Shown: positions 1-6,731, numbered from the stretch's first letter. The stretch: DNA of 16,773 bases from CAYHXN01 sp964373675 (GCA_964373675.1 CAYJVO010000013.1:1-16773); one strand, 5' to 3'. A program made the numbers and translations. The notes: generated from the sequence alone by a model not told the origin.

Positions 1-378
1 CAGCGCGGAAAGACTGCTGCACCAGCTTCCAATCATCACCCCCAATCGCCGGTAATTTGATTGAGAAAATCCTAAGCCGCCGTTTTCCTTCGGAATTTTA
101 ACAGCAAAAATTTTAAGGTAACCTAAAGCGGCAATGATATTGGGATCAATTTCGCCTTCACGATCAATAGTGTTAGGGTCAACATTTTTGACGATAAATT
201 CCTTAATTTTTTCTAACTTCTTCTCTGCGGCTTCTTTATCTTCTTTTGGCTGACGCGGAAATGGGTTTAAAAGATGAAAAGCGTTTTCTCCCAGAAATAG
301 CCGAGCGAGATAGCCATCGTGTTTTTTTGTTTCGCGTGACGCTTCAGCGATTTTCATCCCTTGTTTCAAATCGCTCAT
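1..378 (-). CDS. Acyl-CoA dehydrogenase family protein, N-terminal part (cut by the window edge)
   Basis: An open frame of 126 codons runs from ATG at 378 down to base 1 without a stop, so the 3' part lies outside the window. The product begins MSDLKQGMKIAEASRETKK and continues with ARLFLGENAFHLLNPFP, then an acidic/lysine helix and the segment IAALGYLKIFAVKIPKENGG LGFSQ. The last stretch matches the alpha-helical N-terminal domain of acyl-CoA dehydrogenases (typically LGLFGLxVPEExGGxGLS), and the long N-terminal lead resembles VLCAD/ACAD9-type enzymes. Such flavoproteins oxidise acyl-CoA to trans-2-enoyl-CoA and pass electrons to ETF. The FAD-binding and catalytic Glu regions are not in the window, so activity cannot be judged. 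It is divergent from the gene at 461 with about 80 bp between them. Family call fairly sure; substrate unknown. Confidence 0.75.
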   Translation of the reverse strand, partial: MSDLKQGMKIAEASRETKKHDGYLARLFLGENAFHLLNPFPRQPKEDKEAAEKKLEKIKEFIVKNVDPNTIDREGEIDPNIIAALGYLKIFAVKIPKENGGLGFSQSNYRRLGVMIGSWCSSLSAL

Positions 379-441
379 ATTCCGCTCTCAAATTTCTGCC
401 ACTAATTTAGCCCATTTTATAGGAGAAAGCAAGGTGAAAAA

Positions 442-450
442 TGATATACT
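442..450 (+). promoter_or_regulatory. Extended -10 promoter for the gene at 461
   Basis: TGATATACT matches the extended -10 pattern TGnTATAMT. No good -35 is visible at 16-18 bp, which is acceptable for an extended -10. Transcription would begin near 457, only about 4 nt before the GTG start at 461, so the mRNA would be essentially leaderless. Confidence 0.4.
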
Positions 451-460
451 TAAATAGTAA

Positions 461-1648
461 GTGATTAAAACCCTAAATAATCTCCTTAATAATATCTTTA
501 CTAAAAAGGAGAGTTTTTTAGTGATTGAAATTTTGCCCGATTTTGCCCGTTTATCGCTGGTGCGCGGCGATTTGGAAAAAAAGGAGCTGGAATTAATAAA
601 AGCTAGATTGACGGCCGGGCGCGATTCGGAGATCCTTCGTAAATCTTTAAGATCTTTTGGAAAATTAACGAAACACAAAATCATCTTAAGTTTAGACTCT
701 GGTTTAGCAACTACCATCTACTCTTCAGTTTCTTTAATCCGGGACAATCCTAGAGACCCAATTGATGAAAGCGATTTGGACAACTTAGTATCTCAGGCAG
801 TTTGGAAATTTTTTGACCGCCAGCGGGCAAAGGTGGCGGCCAAGATGGGCATCAATGATTTCGATGTTTTGCTGGCTGATGTCCGGATCGGCAGCATAAA
901 ATTGGATGGTCATCGAGTGGTAAATCCGCTGGGTTTCCGCGCCCGCTCAGTGGAGGTTCAGCTTAATCAGACTTTTGTTGTTCGCGACCTGATTAATGAA
1001 TTAAAGAAAATACTGCCGGTAGGTTCGGTTAATTTTATTACCGAGGCCGGCACGGCTTGGTCTCATTTAATTTCACGGGTCCGTCAAGACGAGCATTTCT
1101 TGGTGGCAAATATTTTTAAAGACAAAACATCGCTATTTTTAGGCGAGGGATTTCGATTATCGCATCGTGATAATCTTGCTTGGGGCGAGACTAATTTGAT
1201 CGCTGCCCTTCAAGAGGTTTTGAAGGTGAGTTTAACGGTTGCAGCAGCCATTGTTCAGCGCTATTTAGCGGAGAATGTCTCCCCATATTTTGGCAAACGG
1301 ATAGAGAATTTTTTAATGTCTGAGTTGGCAGCTTGGGTAAGCGGGGTTGATTCGGCGCTTTCCCGCACCGAGGCCCGTCTTCTTTACATCCACGCATCTT
1401 TTGAACTGCCAAAAGCAGTTTTTTCTCCGTCTTTCCGCGATAGATTCAATGCTACTGTGCGCATTCAAGCGCTTAACAGCGATTTTATTAGCGAACATTA
1501 TCATTTTCAGCTAAAATACAGAAAAGGAATTGATCAGCGGACTGGCTTCGCGGCTTTAGCGGCCGTAGTGGAAGCAAGTTTCTTGCCTCAATATGATAAA
1601 ATGAGTCAAATGGCGAAAAAGCGAGTGCGGTGGCTTTCATCAATATGA
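461..1648 (+). CDS. FtsA/PilM-like actin-fold (ASKHA) protein, hypothetical
   Basis: This is a 395-aa soluble protein starting at GTG. Residues about 18-35 (SFLVIEILPDFARLSLVRGD) look like the first beta-hairpin (phosphate-1) of the FtsA/PilM branch of the actin fold. Residues about 72-130 (KIILSLDSGLATTIYSS, then a helix with DNLVSQAVWKFFD) resemble the SHS2/1C insertion of FtsA. FLVANIFKDKTSLFLGEG at about 215-232 would be the second subdomain. Glycine-rich phosphate loops are weak, so ATP binding is uncertain. There is no signal peptide or membrane helix. Its TGA stop lies inside the left terminal repeat of the element at 1645-1728, and the membrane protein at 1731 follows on the same strand, probably in one operon. 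Such ATPase plus membrane-protein pairs occur in pilus/secretion (PilM-PilN) and division systems. The specific role is unknown. Confidence 0.7.
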   Translation: MIKTLNNLLNNIFTKKESFLVIEILPDFARLSLVRGDLEKKELELIKARLTAGRDSEILRKSLRSFGKLTKHKIILSLDSGLATTIYSSVSLIRDNPRDPIDESDLDNLVSQAVWKFFDRQRAKVAAKMGINDFDVLLADVRIGSIKLDGHRVVNPLGFRARSVEVQLNQTFVVRDLINELKKILPVGSVNFITEAGTAWSHLISRVRQDEHFLVANIFKDKTSLFLGEGFRLSHRDNLAWGETNLIAALQEVLKVSLTVAAAIVQRYLAENVSPYFGKRIENFLMSELAAWVSGVDSALSRTEARLLYIHASFELPKAVFSPSFRDRFNATVRIQALNSDFISEHYHFQLKYRKGIDQRTGFAALAAVVEASFLPQYDKMSQMAKKRVRWLSSI

Positions 1649-1728
1649 CCGATCCTAATAATCCAAAAAATTATTCGGATTCGTTTCGTTAACTTCGGAT
1701 AAATTCGTAGATTTGTATCGGGCAGCAT
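1645..1728. repeat. Family-1 inverted-repeat element (TTCGGAT type), short copy
   Basis: The left end ATGACCGATCC is identical to the ends of the elements at 12832 and 13824. The right part (CTTCGGATAAATTCGTAGAT, then a decayed TATCGGGCAGCAT) matches the right part of 12832-12943. It fills the gap between the FtsA-like gene and the membrane-protein gene and supplies the TGA stop of the former. It is non-coding and 84 bp long, the most degenerate of the four copies. Confidence 0.7.
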
Positions 1729-1730
1729 TT

Positions 1731-3278
1731 ATGAAGAAGATTCAAAAAATAACCGTAAACAAAAATGACGAAGCGTCTTTAGTGGTGGAGAAGATTATTG
1801 ATTCGGAAGCCGACGAGGTGGCTTTGAGCATTCCGCGTTTTTCCAAACTGGCGGATTCTTTGTCTAATTTTCATTTGATTAAGCGGGAGGCCGAGCTTTT
1901 GAACAAAAAAATTATTATTGAATCAGTTGATGATAAAACTATTGAATTGGCCGGTTTAGCAAAACTAGAAGCGCTTAACCCTTTCTTTATAAAATCGCGA
2001 CGGCAATTTTCTGACATTGTGACTAATGTCCAAAAAGATTCTAAAGCAAAAATAACGCCAGCCCATTTTGAATCAGCCCGCACTAATGTAAAAAACAGGA
2101 AGTGGAGATTACCGAAGCCCAAGATTCACTTGCCAACGCCGTCTTTTAAAAAGACTATTCTTGTATTAAGCATCGGCGTTGCAGTAGTTATTATCCTTTT
2201 TTCCTCTGTCAGAATACTGCCTAAAGCAGAAATTGTTATTGTCAGTAAGAAACAAGATTGGTCTTATAATAATTCCGTTTTAGTAGACAAGTTGGCCGCC
2301 GTACCCGACCCCTTAGTCGCCAAAATCCCTGGTCAAGTTCTCTCGTATTCTAAAATCTTTCAGCTTTCCCTTCCGGCTTCTTCTAAAAAAATAGTGGAAC
2401 AAAAGTCCTCCGGAAAAATCATTATTTACAACGCCTTTAGTTCCACCCCGCAAACATTATTAGCCTCCACTCGTTTTCTGGCTCCGGAGGGAAAGCTGTT
2501 TCGTTTGGTTTCGGCAGTAACAGTGCCCGGTGCCCAAATAGTGGATGGGAAAATTGTTTCCTCTAGTATTGAAGCGGCAGTGACAGCCGATAAGCCCGGT
2601 GAGTCTTATAATATCGGTCCGGTTTCCAAATTCACCATCCCCGGTTTTAAAGGCACACCCAAATACGAAGCTTTTTATGCGGAGTCTAAAGCGCCGATGA
2701 GCGGCGGTTTTGTGGGTGAGGTGAGGTATCCGAGCGATGCCGATTTAATCAAGGCCAAATCCGGACTCGCCCAAAAATTAGACGAAGTTTTACTGACGGA
2801 TTTGAATGCGCAAATCCCCAAAGATTTTAAATCGATCAAGGGTGCTTACCGGGTTATTTACAGCAAACCGGTGATCAATACCAGCGTTGACAGCGAAGGA
2901 AATTTTACTATTTCCGGTGAAGGAAGAGCAGAACTGATCGTTTTTAAAGAAGCGGATCTGGTCGCAATGCTTTTAAAAAAAATCAAAAATGAATTGGGCC
3001 AGGATTTTGAGATCAAAAAATTTGATTTAAGTTATGGAGAGGCCCGAGCAGATTTTGACCGCGATTTAATGAGCTTTCCGGTCAATTTCAAAAGCACGGC
3101 GGTTAGACATATTGATACGGAAGACTTAAAGCGCAAGTTGGTTAATAAATCAGAAAATGATCTAAAAGCCCTGCTTTTTTCTCTGCCCGGATTAGAAAGC
3201 GCTGAAGTTGCTTTATGGCCGTTTTGGGTTCAATCGGCGCCAACTAATCCTAAGCGCATCAGCATTACCATTGACTAG
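1731..3278 (+). CDS. Bitopic membrane protein with a large extracytoplasmic domain, hypothetical
   Basis: This is a 515-aa protein. ATG at 1731 is preferred; a TTG at 1713 in the same frame lies inside a repeat element. Residues 1-125 form a soluble alpha/beta region (KITVNKNDEASLVVEKIID...EVALSIPRFSKLA), followed by a basic Pro-rich linker, one transmembrane helix at about 142-162, and about 350 residues of beta-rich sequence. The outer part contains SYNIGPVSKFTIPGFKGTPK and KAPMSGGFVGEV, patterns I associate with conserved Patescibacteria hypothetical proteins, possibly baseplate-J-like. N-in topology is inferred from the flanking Lys/Arg residues. It follows the FtsA/PilM-like gene, which suggests a cytoplasmic ATPase paired with a membrane partner. 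I cannot assign a function. Its stop codon overlaps the infA promoter. Confidence 0.75.
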   Translation: MKKIQKITVNKNDEASLVVEKIIDSEADEVALSIPRFSKLADSLSNFHLIKREAELLNKKIIIESVDDKTIELAGLAKLEALNPFFIKSRRQFSDIVTNVQKDSKAKITPAHFESARTNVKNRKWRLPKPKIHLPTPSFKKTILVLSIGVAVVIILFSSVRILPKAEIVIVSKKQDWSYNNSVLVDKLAAVPDPLVAKIPGQVLSYSKIFQLSLPASSKKIVEQKSSGKIIIYNAFSSTPQTLLASTRFLAPEGKLFRLVSAVTVPGAQIVDGKIVSSSIEAAVTADKPGESYNIGPVSKFTIPGFKGTPKYEAFYAESKAPMSGGFVGEVRYPSDADLIKAKSGLAQKLDEVLLTDLNAQIPKDFKSIKGAYRVIYSKPVINTSVDSEGNFTISGEGRAELIVFKEADLVAMLLKKIKNELGQDFEIKKFDLSYGEARADFDRDLMSFPVNFKSTAVRHIDTEDLKRKLVNKSENDLKALLFSLPGLESAEVALWPFWVQSAPTNPKRISITID

Positions 3279-3300
3279 TTTGAATTATTTATGGTATCAT
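3271..3300 (+). promoter_or_regulatory. Sigma70-type promoter of infA and the ribosomal block
   Basis: The -35 TTGACT (3271-3276) is separated by 18 bp from the -10 TATCAT (3295-3300), which has a TGG extension just upstream. The -35 overlaps the last codons and TAG stop of the upstream gene. Transcription would start near 3307, about 4 nt before the infA ATG, giving a leaderless message. Confidence 0.65.
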
Positions 3301-3310
3301 CTTTTTCTAT

Positions 3311-3529
3311 ATGCCGGATAAGAGTGTAAGACGAGTTGAGGGAAGAGTGAGAGAATCCCTGCCAGGCACGCTGTTTAGAGTAAAACTGAAGGATAGTGAG
3401 GAAGTTATTCTGGCCCATCTATCGGGGAAGATGCGTTTGCATTATATAAGAATTATTCCGGGTGATAGAGTTTTGGTTGAAGTTACGCCTTACGATCCAA
3501 CGAAAGGCAGGATTGTCCGTAGGCTATAA
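3311..3529 (+). CDS. infA: Translation initiation factor IF-1
   Basis: This 72-aa protein has the full bacterial IF-1 length and is a single OB fold. Diagnostic stretches are VEGRVRESLPGTLFRVKL (residues 9-26), HLSGKMRLHYIRIIPGDRV (37-55) and a C-terminal YDPTKGRIVRR. IF-1 binds the 30S A site and cooperates with IF-2 and IF-3 in initiation. It opens the infA-rpmJ-rpsM-rpsK-rpsD-rpoA-rplQ block in the usual bacterial order. No Shine-Dalgarno is present; the promoter at 3271-3300 predicts a leaderless start. A 143-bp gap holding a palindromic element separates it from rpmJ. Confidence 0.96.
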   Translation: MPDKSVRRVEGRVRESLPGTLFRVKLKDSEEVILAHLSGKMRLHYIRIIPGDRVLVEVTPYDPTKGRIVRRL

Positions 3530-3551
3530 GAGTAAAGTTACAAAATTACAA

Positions 3552-3674
3552 ATCCCGTTAGAGACAACTAGTTCTATGATTGTTAAAACATACTTTATTC
3601 CATATCTAAAAAGTCGGAAGCCGTTCCAGCGGCTGATTTATAGTCGTCAAAAGGCGACCTGTCTCTAACGGGAT
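3552..3674. repeat. Family-5 inverted-repeat element (CCCGTTAGAGACA), copy 1
   Basis: A 123-bp element bounded by perfect 15-bp inverted repeats: ATCCCGTTAGAGACA (3552-3566) and TGTCTCTAACGGGAT (3660-3674). Inside are two hairpins, AGCCG/CGGCT around 3619-3635 and GTCGTC-AAAA-GGCGAC near the right end. The copy at 12633-12753 shares the termini and the subterminal hairpin. The last two bases of the right end plus the next G form the rpmJ start codon. No transposase is present, so it is MITE-like. The subterminal hairpin recalls REP/IS200-type elements, but that is inference. Confidence 0.85.
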
Positions 3675-3789
3675 GAAAGTTCGTTCATCGGTAAAACCCA
3701 TTTGTATTAATTGCAAAACTGTTCGCCGTTGGGGTAGAATTTTTGTTATTTGCAAAAAAAATCCAAAGCATAAACAAAGACAAGGTTAA
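3673..3789 (+). CDS. rpmJ: 50S ribosomal protein bL36
   Basis: A 38-codon gene starting at ATG 3673 and ending at TAA 3787-3789. The product begins MKVRSSVKPICINCKTVRR and ends CKKNPKHKQRQG, the standard bL36 sequence. The zinc ribbon is complete: Cys11, Cys14, Cys27 and His33. The 38-aa length is typical. It lies between infA and rpsM, its usual place. The ATG is formed by the right terminus of the palindromic element at 3552-3674 (TAACGGGATG), and the stop lies in the left end of the element starting at 3786, so the gene is bracketed by two unrelated elements. No Shine-Dalgarno sequence is visible. Confidence 0.95.
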   Translation: MKVRSSVKPICINCKTVRRWGRIFVICKKNPKHKQRQG

Positions 3790-3906
3790 GCGATCCAAAC
3801 AATCCAAACTCCATCCGAAGGCCCCAAACAATATCCGAATAAACAACTTCGTAAGTTCGGATTAGTTCGTAGATTCGGATAAGGTTCGTGGGTTGGGATC
3901 GGTCAT
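3786..3906. repeat. Family-1 inverted-repeat element, short copy between rpmJ and rpsM
   Basis: A 121-bp element with left end TTAAGCGATCCAAAC (related to ATGACCGATCCGAAC) and right end GGGATCGGTCAT. The interior is built of ATCCGAA/TTCGGAT sub-repeats and contains TTCGTAGATTCGGAT, shared with 12832-12943. The interior AATCC-AAACTCCATCCGAAG also aligns with 12832-12943. The rpmJ stop codon falls in the left end. Non-coding. Confidence 0.75.
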
Positions 3907-3908
3907 CT

Positions 3909-4292
3909 ATGAGAATCATCGGTATAAATATTCCAGACAACAAAAAAGTGCCTTACGCGTTGGCTTATATTTACGGAATTGGGTTCAGTTTGGCTAATAA
4001 AATTTTGGAAGCCACTAAAGTTAACAGAGAAAAAAGGGCAAAAGATTTGACCCAGGACGAGGTTGGTCGGATTAAGGCTTTTATAGAAAAAAATTACAAA
4101 ATTGAAGGAGAATTAAGGCAGGTTATTAAACAAAACATTAATCTTTTAAAAGAATTAGGAGCCTACCGTGGCACTCGGCATGCTAAAAGATTGCCAGTTC
4201 GTGGTCAGAGAACCAAAACTAATTCTCGGACGGTTCGCGGCAATGTTCGCAAGACCGCTGGCAGCGGCCGAAGGAAAGTTGAATTAAAATAA
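3909..4292 (+). CDS. rpsM: 30S ribosomal protein uS13
   Basis: This is a 127-aa protein. The ATG at 3909 gives the canonical start MRIIGINIPDNKKVPYALAY; a longer in-frame ATG at 3888 lies in the repeat element and adds seven non-conserved residues. YIYGIGFSLANKIL forms the helix-two-turn-helix region. The C-terminal basic tail contains GTRHAKRLPVRGQRTKTN, the conserved uS13 tail that reaches the P-site tRNA. uS13 sits in the 30S head and contacts uL5 across the subunit bridge. Its TAA stop forms the left edge of the element at 4290-4367. Confidence 0.96.
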   Translation: MRIIGINIPDNKKVPYALAYIYGIGFSLANKILEATKVNREKRAKDLTQDEVGRIKAFIEKNYKIEGELRQVIKQNINLLKELGAYRGTRHAKRLPVRGQRTKTNSRTVRGNVRKTAGSGRRKVELK

Positions 4293-4367
4293 TGCCAAAC
4301 ATGCCAACATATGCGAATACCGCGAATTATATTTGCATCATTCGCATAAATTCGTAGGTTAGCATTA
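4290..4367. repeat. Family-4 inverted-repeat element (ATGCGAATACCGCGAA)
   Basis: The ends TAATGCCAAAC (4290-4300) and GGTTAGCATTA (4357-4367) are near-perfect inverted repeats. The interior has ATGCGAAT/ATTCGCAT pairing and the 16-mer ATGCGAATACCGCGAA, which recurs at about 6365-6380. The segment AAATTCGTAG also occurs in family 1, so the two families may be distantly related. The first three bases are the rpsM stop codon. Confidence 0.7.
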
Positions 4368-4381
4368 GGTAGCGCAAGCGT

Positions 4382-4834
4382 ATGGGGAAGAAAAAAATTA
4401 CAACTCAAACTGGAGAAGAAGCGTTGAAAGAAACCGTGGCTGTTGAGGCCGCCGTTACCAAAGAATCGGCCAAATCCGTTTCCAAGAAATTTGAAAACGG
4501 ACGGGTATATATTAATGCTTCCTATAATAACACCCTTTTGTCAGTTACGGACGATAAAGGTAATTTGATTGCTTGGAATTCTGCCGGCGCTTTGGGATTC
4601 TCCGGTCCTAAAAAAGCCACTCCCTTTGCCGCCTCAAAAGTAGTTGCTGCTTTGGCGGAAAAATTGAAAAAATCCGGCCCGTTTAATGTGAGAGTTTTTG
4701 TAAATGGCATTGGTGGCGGCCGAGACTCTTCAATTCGTTCGCTAACCAACCAGGGATTTAATATTTTATCCATTAAAGATGTGACTCCTATACCGCATAA
4801 CGGTCCGAAACCGCCAAAAATCAGACGGGTCTAG
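4382..4834 (+). CDS. rpsK: 30S ribosomal protein uS11
   Basis: This 150-aa protein is longer than the usual ~130 because of a low-complexity N-terminal extension of about 35 residues. The conserved core starts at GRVYINASYNNTLLSVTD and continues with NSAGALGFSGPKKATPFAA, VRVFVNGIGGGRDSSIRSL and the C-terminal DVTPIPHNGPKPPKIRRV. The usual Cys near HNGCRPPK is Pro here. uS11 sits on the 30S platform near the mRNA exit. I see no Shine-Dalgarno. The downstream gap holds a family-2 repeat. Confidence 0.95.
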   Translation: MGKKKITTQTGEEALKETVAVEAAVTKESAKSVSKKFENGRVYINASYNNTLLSVTDDKGNLIAWNSAGALGFSGPKKATPFAASKVVAALAEKLKKSGPFNVRVFVNGIGGGRDSSIRSLTNQGFNILSIKDVTPIPHNGPKPPKIRRV

Positions 4835-4839
4835 AAGTT

Positions 4840-4938
4840 GCAAGTATCAGGCATCAAGTATCAGGTATCAAGTGTCAGGTATCAAGTTTCAGGAAAGCGA
4901 ACATTATTCTTGATACGTGACACGTGATACATGACACC
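4840..4938. repeat. Family-2 repeat (TATCAAGTGTCAGG), copy 1
   Basis: The left half is built of roughly 10-bp variants of CAAGTATCAGG, and the right half carries the inverted forms (TGATACGTGACACGTGATAC). The 65 bases from 4866 to 4930 match 6733-6797 with three differences, including the non-palindromic centre CGAACATTATTC. It fills the rpsK-rpsD gap. As RNA it would form a long hairpin between two co-transcribed ribosomal protein genes. Confidence 0.85.
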
Positions 4939-4946
4939 AAACAAAA

Positions 4947-5564
4947 ATGTTTAACACTAAAGAAAAGAAAGAAAGATCGCTCGGTACCAAACTTTTCTTA
5001 AAGCCGTATCGTTGTAGTTCTCTGAAATGTGTTACCACTCGCCGTCCTCAGAGACCGGGCGTTCACGGCGCGAAGCGCCGGCGCGGTCAGCTTTCCGAAT
5101 TCGGCCAGCAACTCAAGGAGAAGCAAAAGATTAAATTCAGCTACGGCATTCGGGAAGCTCAATTAAAAAAGATTTTTTCCAAAGCAGTTAAGAACCCGGG
5201 CATCACTGGTCCGATGATCATTAGCTATTTGGAACAGCGTTTAGATAATGCGGTATTTCGGCTCGGCCTGGCCCTTTCCCGTTCAGTTGCCCGCCAATTG
5301 GTTAGCCATGGGCATATCGTTGTTAACGGCAGCAAAGTCACTATTCCTTCTTATCAAGTAAAGACCGGCGATGTAATAGCCATCCGCCCTCAATCTAAAG
5401 ATCATCCCGCGTTTCAGGATCTGGCCGTCAGCCTTAAGAATTATCAAGCGCCGGTGTGGTTAAGTTTGGATAAAGAGAAGCTGGAAGGCAAAGTGGTTTC
5501 TCCGCCTAAAGATTTTGATATTCTGTTTGACGTTAGCTTGGTCGTAGATTATTATTCCAAGTAA
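4947..5564 (+). CDS. rpsD: 30S ribosomal protein uS4
   Basis: This is a 205-aa protein of normal length. The core includes KLFLKPYRCSSLKC, RRPQRPGVHGAKRRR, QKIKFSYGIREAQLKKIF and the S4 RNA-binding domain LEQRLDNAVFRLGLALSRSVARQLVSHGHIVVNG (residues about 91-130), split here by my reading into contiguous motifs. uS4 nucleates 30S assembly at the 16S five-way junction. In zinc-binding homologues the N-terminus carries C-x2-C then C-x4-C. Here only Cys23 and Cys28 (C-x4-C) remain and the first pair is replaced by KEKKERS, so zinc binding is doubtful. The start at 4947 has no Shine-Dalgarno. The rpoA ATG follows after two bases. Confidence 0.95.
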   Translation: MFNTKEKKERSLGTKLFLKPYRCSSLKCVTTRRPQRPGVHGAKRRRGQLSEFGQQLKEKQKIKFSYGIREAQLKKIFSKAVKNPGITGPMIISYLEQRLDNAVFRLGLALSRSVARQLVSHGHIVVNGSKVTIPSYQVKTGDVIAIRPQSKDHPAFQDLAVSLKNYQAPVWLSLDKEKLEGKVVSPPKDFDILFDVSLVVDYYSK

Positions 5565-5566
5565 TC

Positions 5567-6346
5567 ATGATTTATCAATATCTTAGCGAAACCGCCTCCA
5601 TTAAAAAAATCTCGGAAACTAATACCGAAGGTATTTTTGAGATTGAAGGTCTTTACAGCGGCTATGGTTTGACTATTGGCAATGCGCTTCGGCGCACTCT
5701 GCTTTCTTCTTTGCCTGGCGCCGCGATTACTAAGTTCAAAATTAGGGGAGCGGGACATCAATTTACTACCATTAGTAATATCGTTGAAGACGTGGTGGAA
5801 ATCGGCTTGAATTTGAAGAAAATCCGTTTCAGCATCCACACCGATGAGCCGCAGGTCTTGATTCTTAAGGTTAAGGGCGAAAAAGAAGTAACTGCTGCAG
5901 ATATTGAGACCAATGCGCAAGTGGAAGTGGTATCGCCGGATGTGCACATTGCCACTATTACGGATAAAAATACCGAGCTGGATATGGAATTGACAGTTGA
6001 AAAAGGACTGGGGTATGTGCCTGTGGAAGCCCGTAAAGGGGAGAAGCTGCCGATTGGCGCTATTGCTCTGGATACTCTTTTTTCTCCGGTGTTGAGTGTT
6101 AACTTTTCCGTTGAGAATATGCGTGTCGGCGATCGCACCGATTACAATCGTCTACGCTTGTCTATAAAAACTGACGGTAGTTTGACGCCGTCGGCGGCGC
6201 TTCGCAAAGCCAGCAATATTTTGCAGGATCACTTTGCCAAAATTTCTCAGATTGAAGTAAAAGAACCGGAGCTATTAGCGGTGCCGAAAAAAGAGGAAAA
6301 GAAAAAGATTACTAGGAGGAAAGCTGCTAAAAAGAAAAAATCATAA
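5567..6346 (+). CDS. rpoA: RNA polymerase alpha subunit lacking the C-terminal domain
   Basis: This 259-aa protein compares with about 310-330 in most bacteria. The N-terminal assembly domain is complete: GYGLTIGNALRRTLLSSLPG (residues 32-51) is the conserved alpha-dimer helix, followed by subdomain 2 and the closing GSLTPSAALRKASNILQDHF (204-223). The usual C-terminal helix-hairpin-helix domain, which binds UP elements and activators, is missing. After residue 230 there is a short linker and a tail of 19 residues (241-259), 12 of which are Lys or Arg. There is no downstream reading frame resembling an alpha-CTD, so a frameshift is not indicated. It lies 2 bp after rpsD, in the classical alpha operon order, and its TAA starts the repeat at 6344. 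Confidence 0.95.
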   Translation: MIYQYLSETASIKKISETNTEGIFEIEGLYSGYGLTIGNALRRTLLSSLPGAAITKFKIRGAGHQFTTISNIVEDVVEIGLNLKKIRFSIHTDEPQVLILKVKGEKEVTAADIETNAQVEVVSPDVHIATITDKNTELDMELTVEKGLGYVPVEARKGEKLPIGAIALDTLFSPVLSVNFSVENMRVGDRTDYNRLRLSIKTDGSLTPSAALRKASNILQDHFAKISQIEVKEPELLAVPKKEEKKKITRRKAAKKKKS

Positions 6347-6385
6347 TGCGAACTACGCGAACTGAATGCGAATACCGCGAAAGTT
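6344..6385. repeat. Family-4 repeat, truncated copy
   Basis: TAATGCGAACTACGCGAACT is followed by the 16-mer ATGCGAATACCGCGAA shared with 4290-4367. No matching right end is clear, so it looks truncated. The first three bases are the rpoA stop codon, as in the rpsM copy. Confidence 0.55.
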
Positions 6386-6398
6386 ATAAATCGGTAAA

Positions 6399-6731
6399 AT
6401 GAGAAAATTTCATCGCAAAAAAGGACAAAGGAGGGCTTTTATCCAAGGATTGGCCAATAATTTGATTATGCGCGAAAGCATAGAAACCACTGTTGCCCGC
6501 GCTAAAGAAATTCGTCCGGCAGTGGAAAGATTGGTTACGGTTGCCAAAAAACAGCAATTGGCGGCTTTGCGGCTTTTACTTTCCAAACTTCCAAAACAAT
6601 CCGCCCAAAAGCTTTATTATGAAATTGCTCCAAAGTATAAAGAGCGGCAGGGCGGCTACCTGCGGATTATTAAAGAAGCCAAACATCGCAAAAGGGACGC
6701 GGCACCAATGGCTATCATAGAATTTGTTTAA
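6399..6731 (+). CDS. rplQ: 50S ribosomal protein bL17
   Basis: This is a 110-aa protein. FHRKKGQRRAFIQGLANNLI, SIETTVARAKEIRPAVERLV and the C-terminal GGYLRIIKEAKHRKRDAAPM with IEFV are the standard bL17 sequence blocks. bL17 sits near the peptide exit region of the 50S subunit and closes the alpha operon, as here. Length is normal for the shorter bL17 form. No Shine-Dalgarno is present; the 52-bp gap upstream holds a truncated repeat, and a 65-bp repeat core starts right after the stop. Confidence 0.95.
   Translation: MRKFHRKKGQRRAFIQGLANNLIMRESIETTVARAKEIRPAVERLVTVAKKQQLAALRLLLSKLPKQSAQKLYYEIAPKYKERQGGYLRIIKEAKHRKRDAAPMAIIEFV

Noticed and set aside
1713..1730. TTG start six codons upstream of the bitopic membrane protein
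   Set aside because: It lies inside a family-1 repeat; ATG 1731 directly follows the repeat and gives a sensible N-terminus.
3888..3908. Upstream ATG for rpsM
   Set aside because: The seven extra residues are encoded by the repeat element and are absent from the canonical uS13 start MRIIGINIP.
4840..4938. Short regularly spaced repeats that could suggest a CRISPR array
   Set aside because: Units are about 10 bp, degenerate, without spacers of constant length, and the whole is palindromic; the same unit set recurs as a block at 6733.
5567..6346. Frameshift explaining the missing RpoA C-terminal domain
   Set aside because: The sequence after the stop is a repeat and then rplQ; no frame encodes a helix-hairpin-helix domain.
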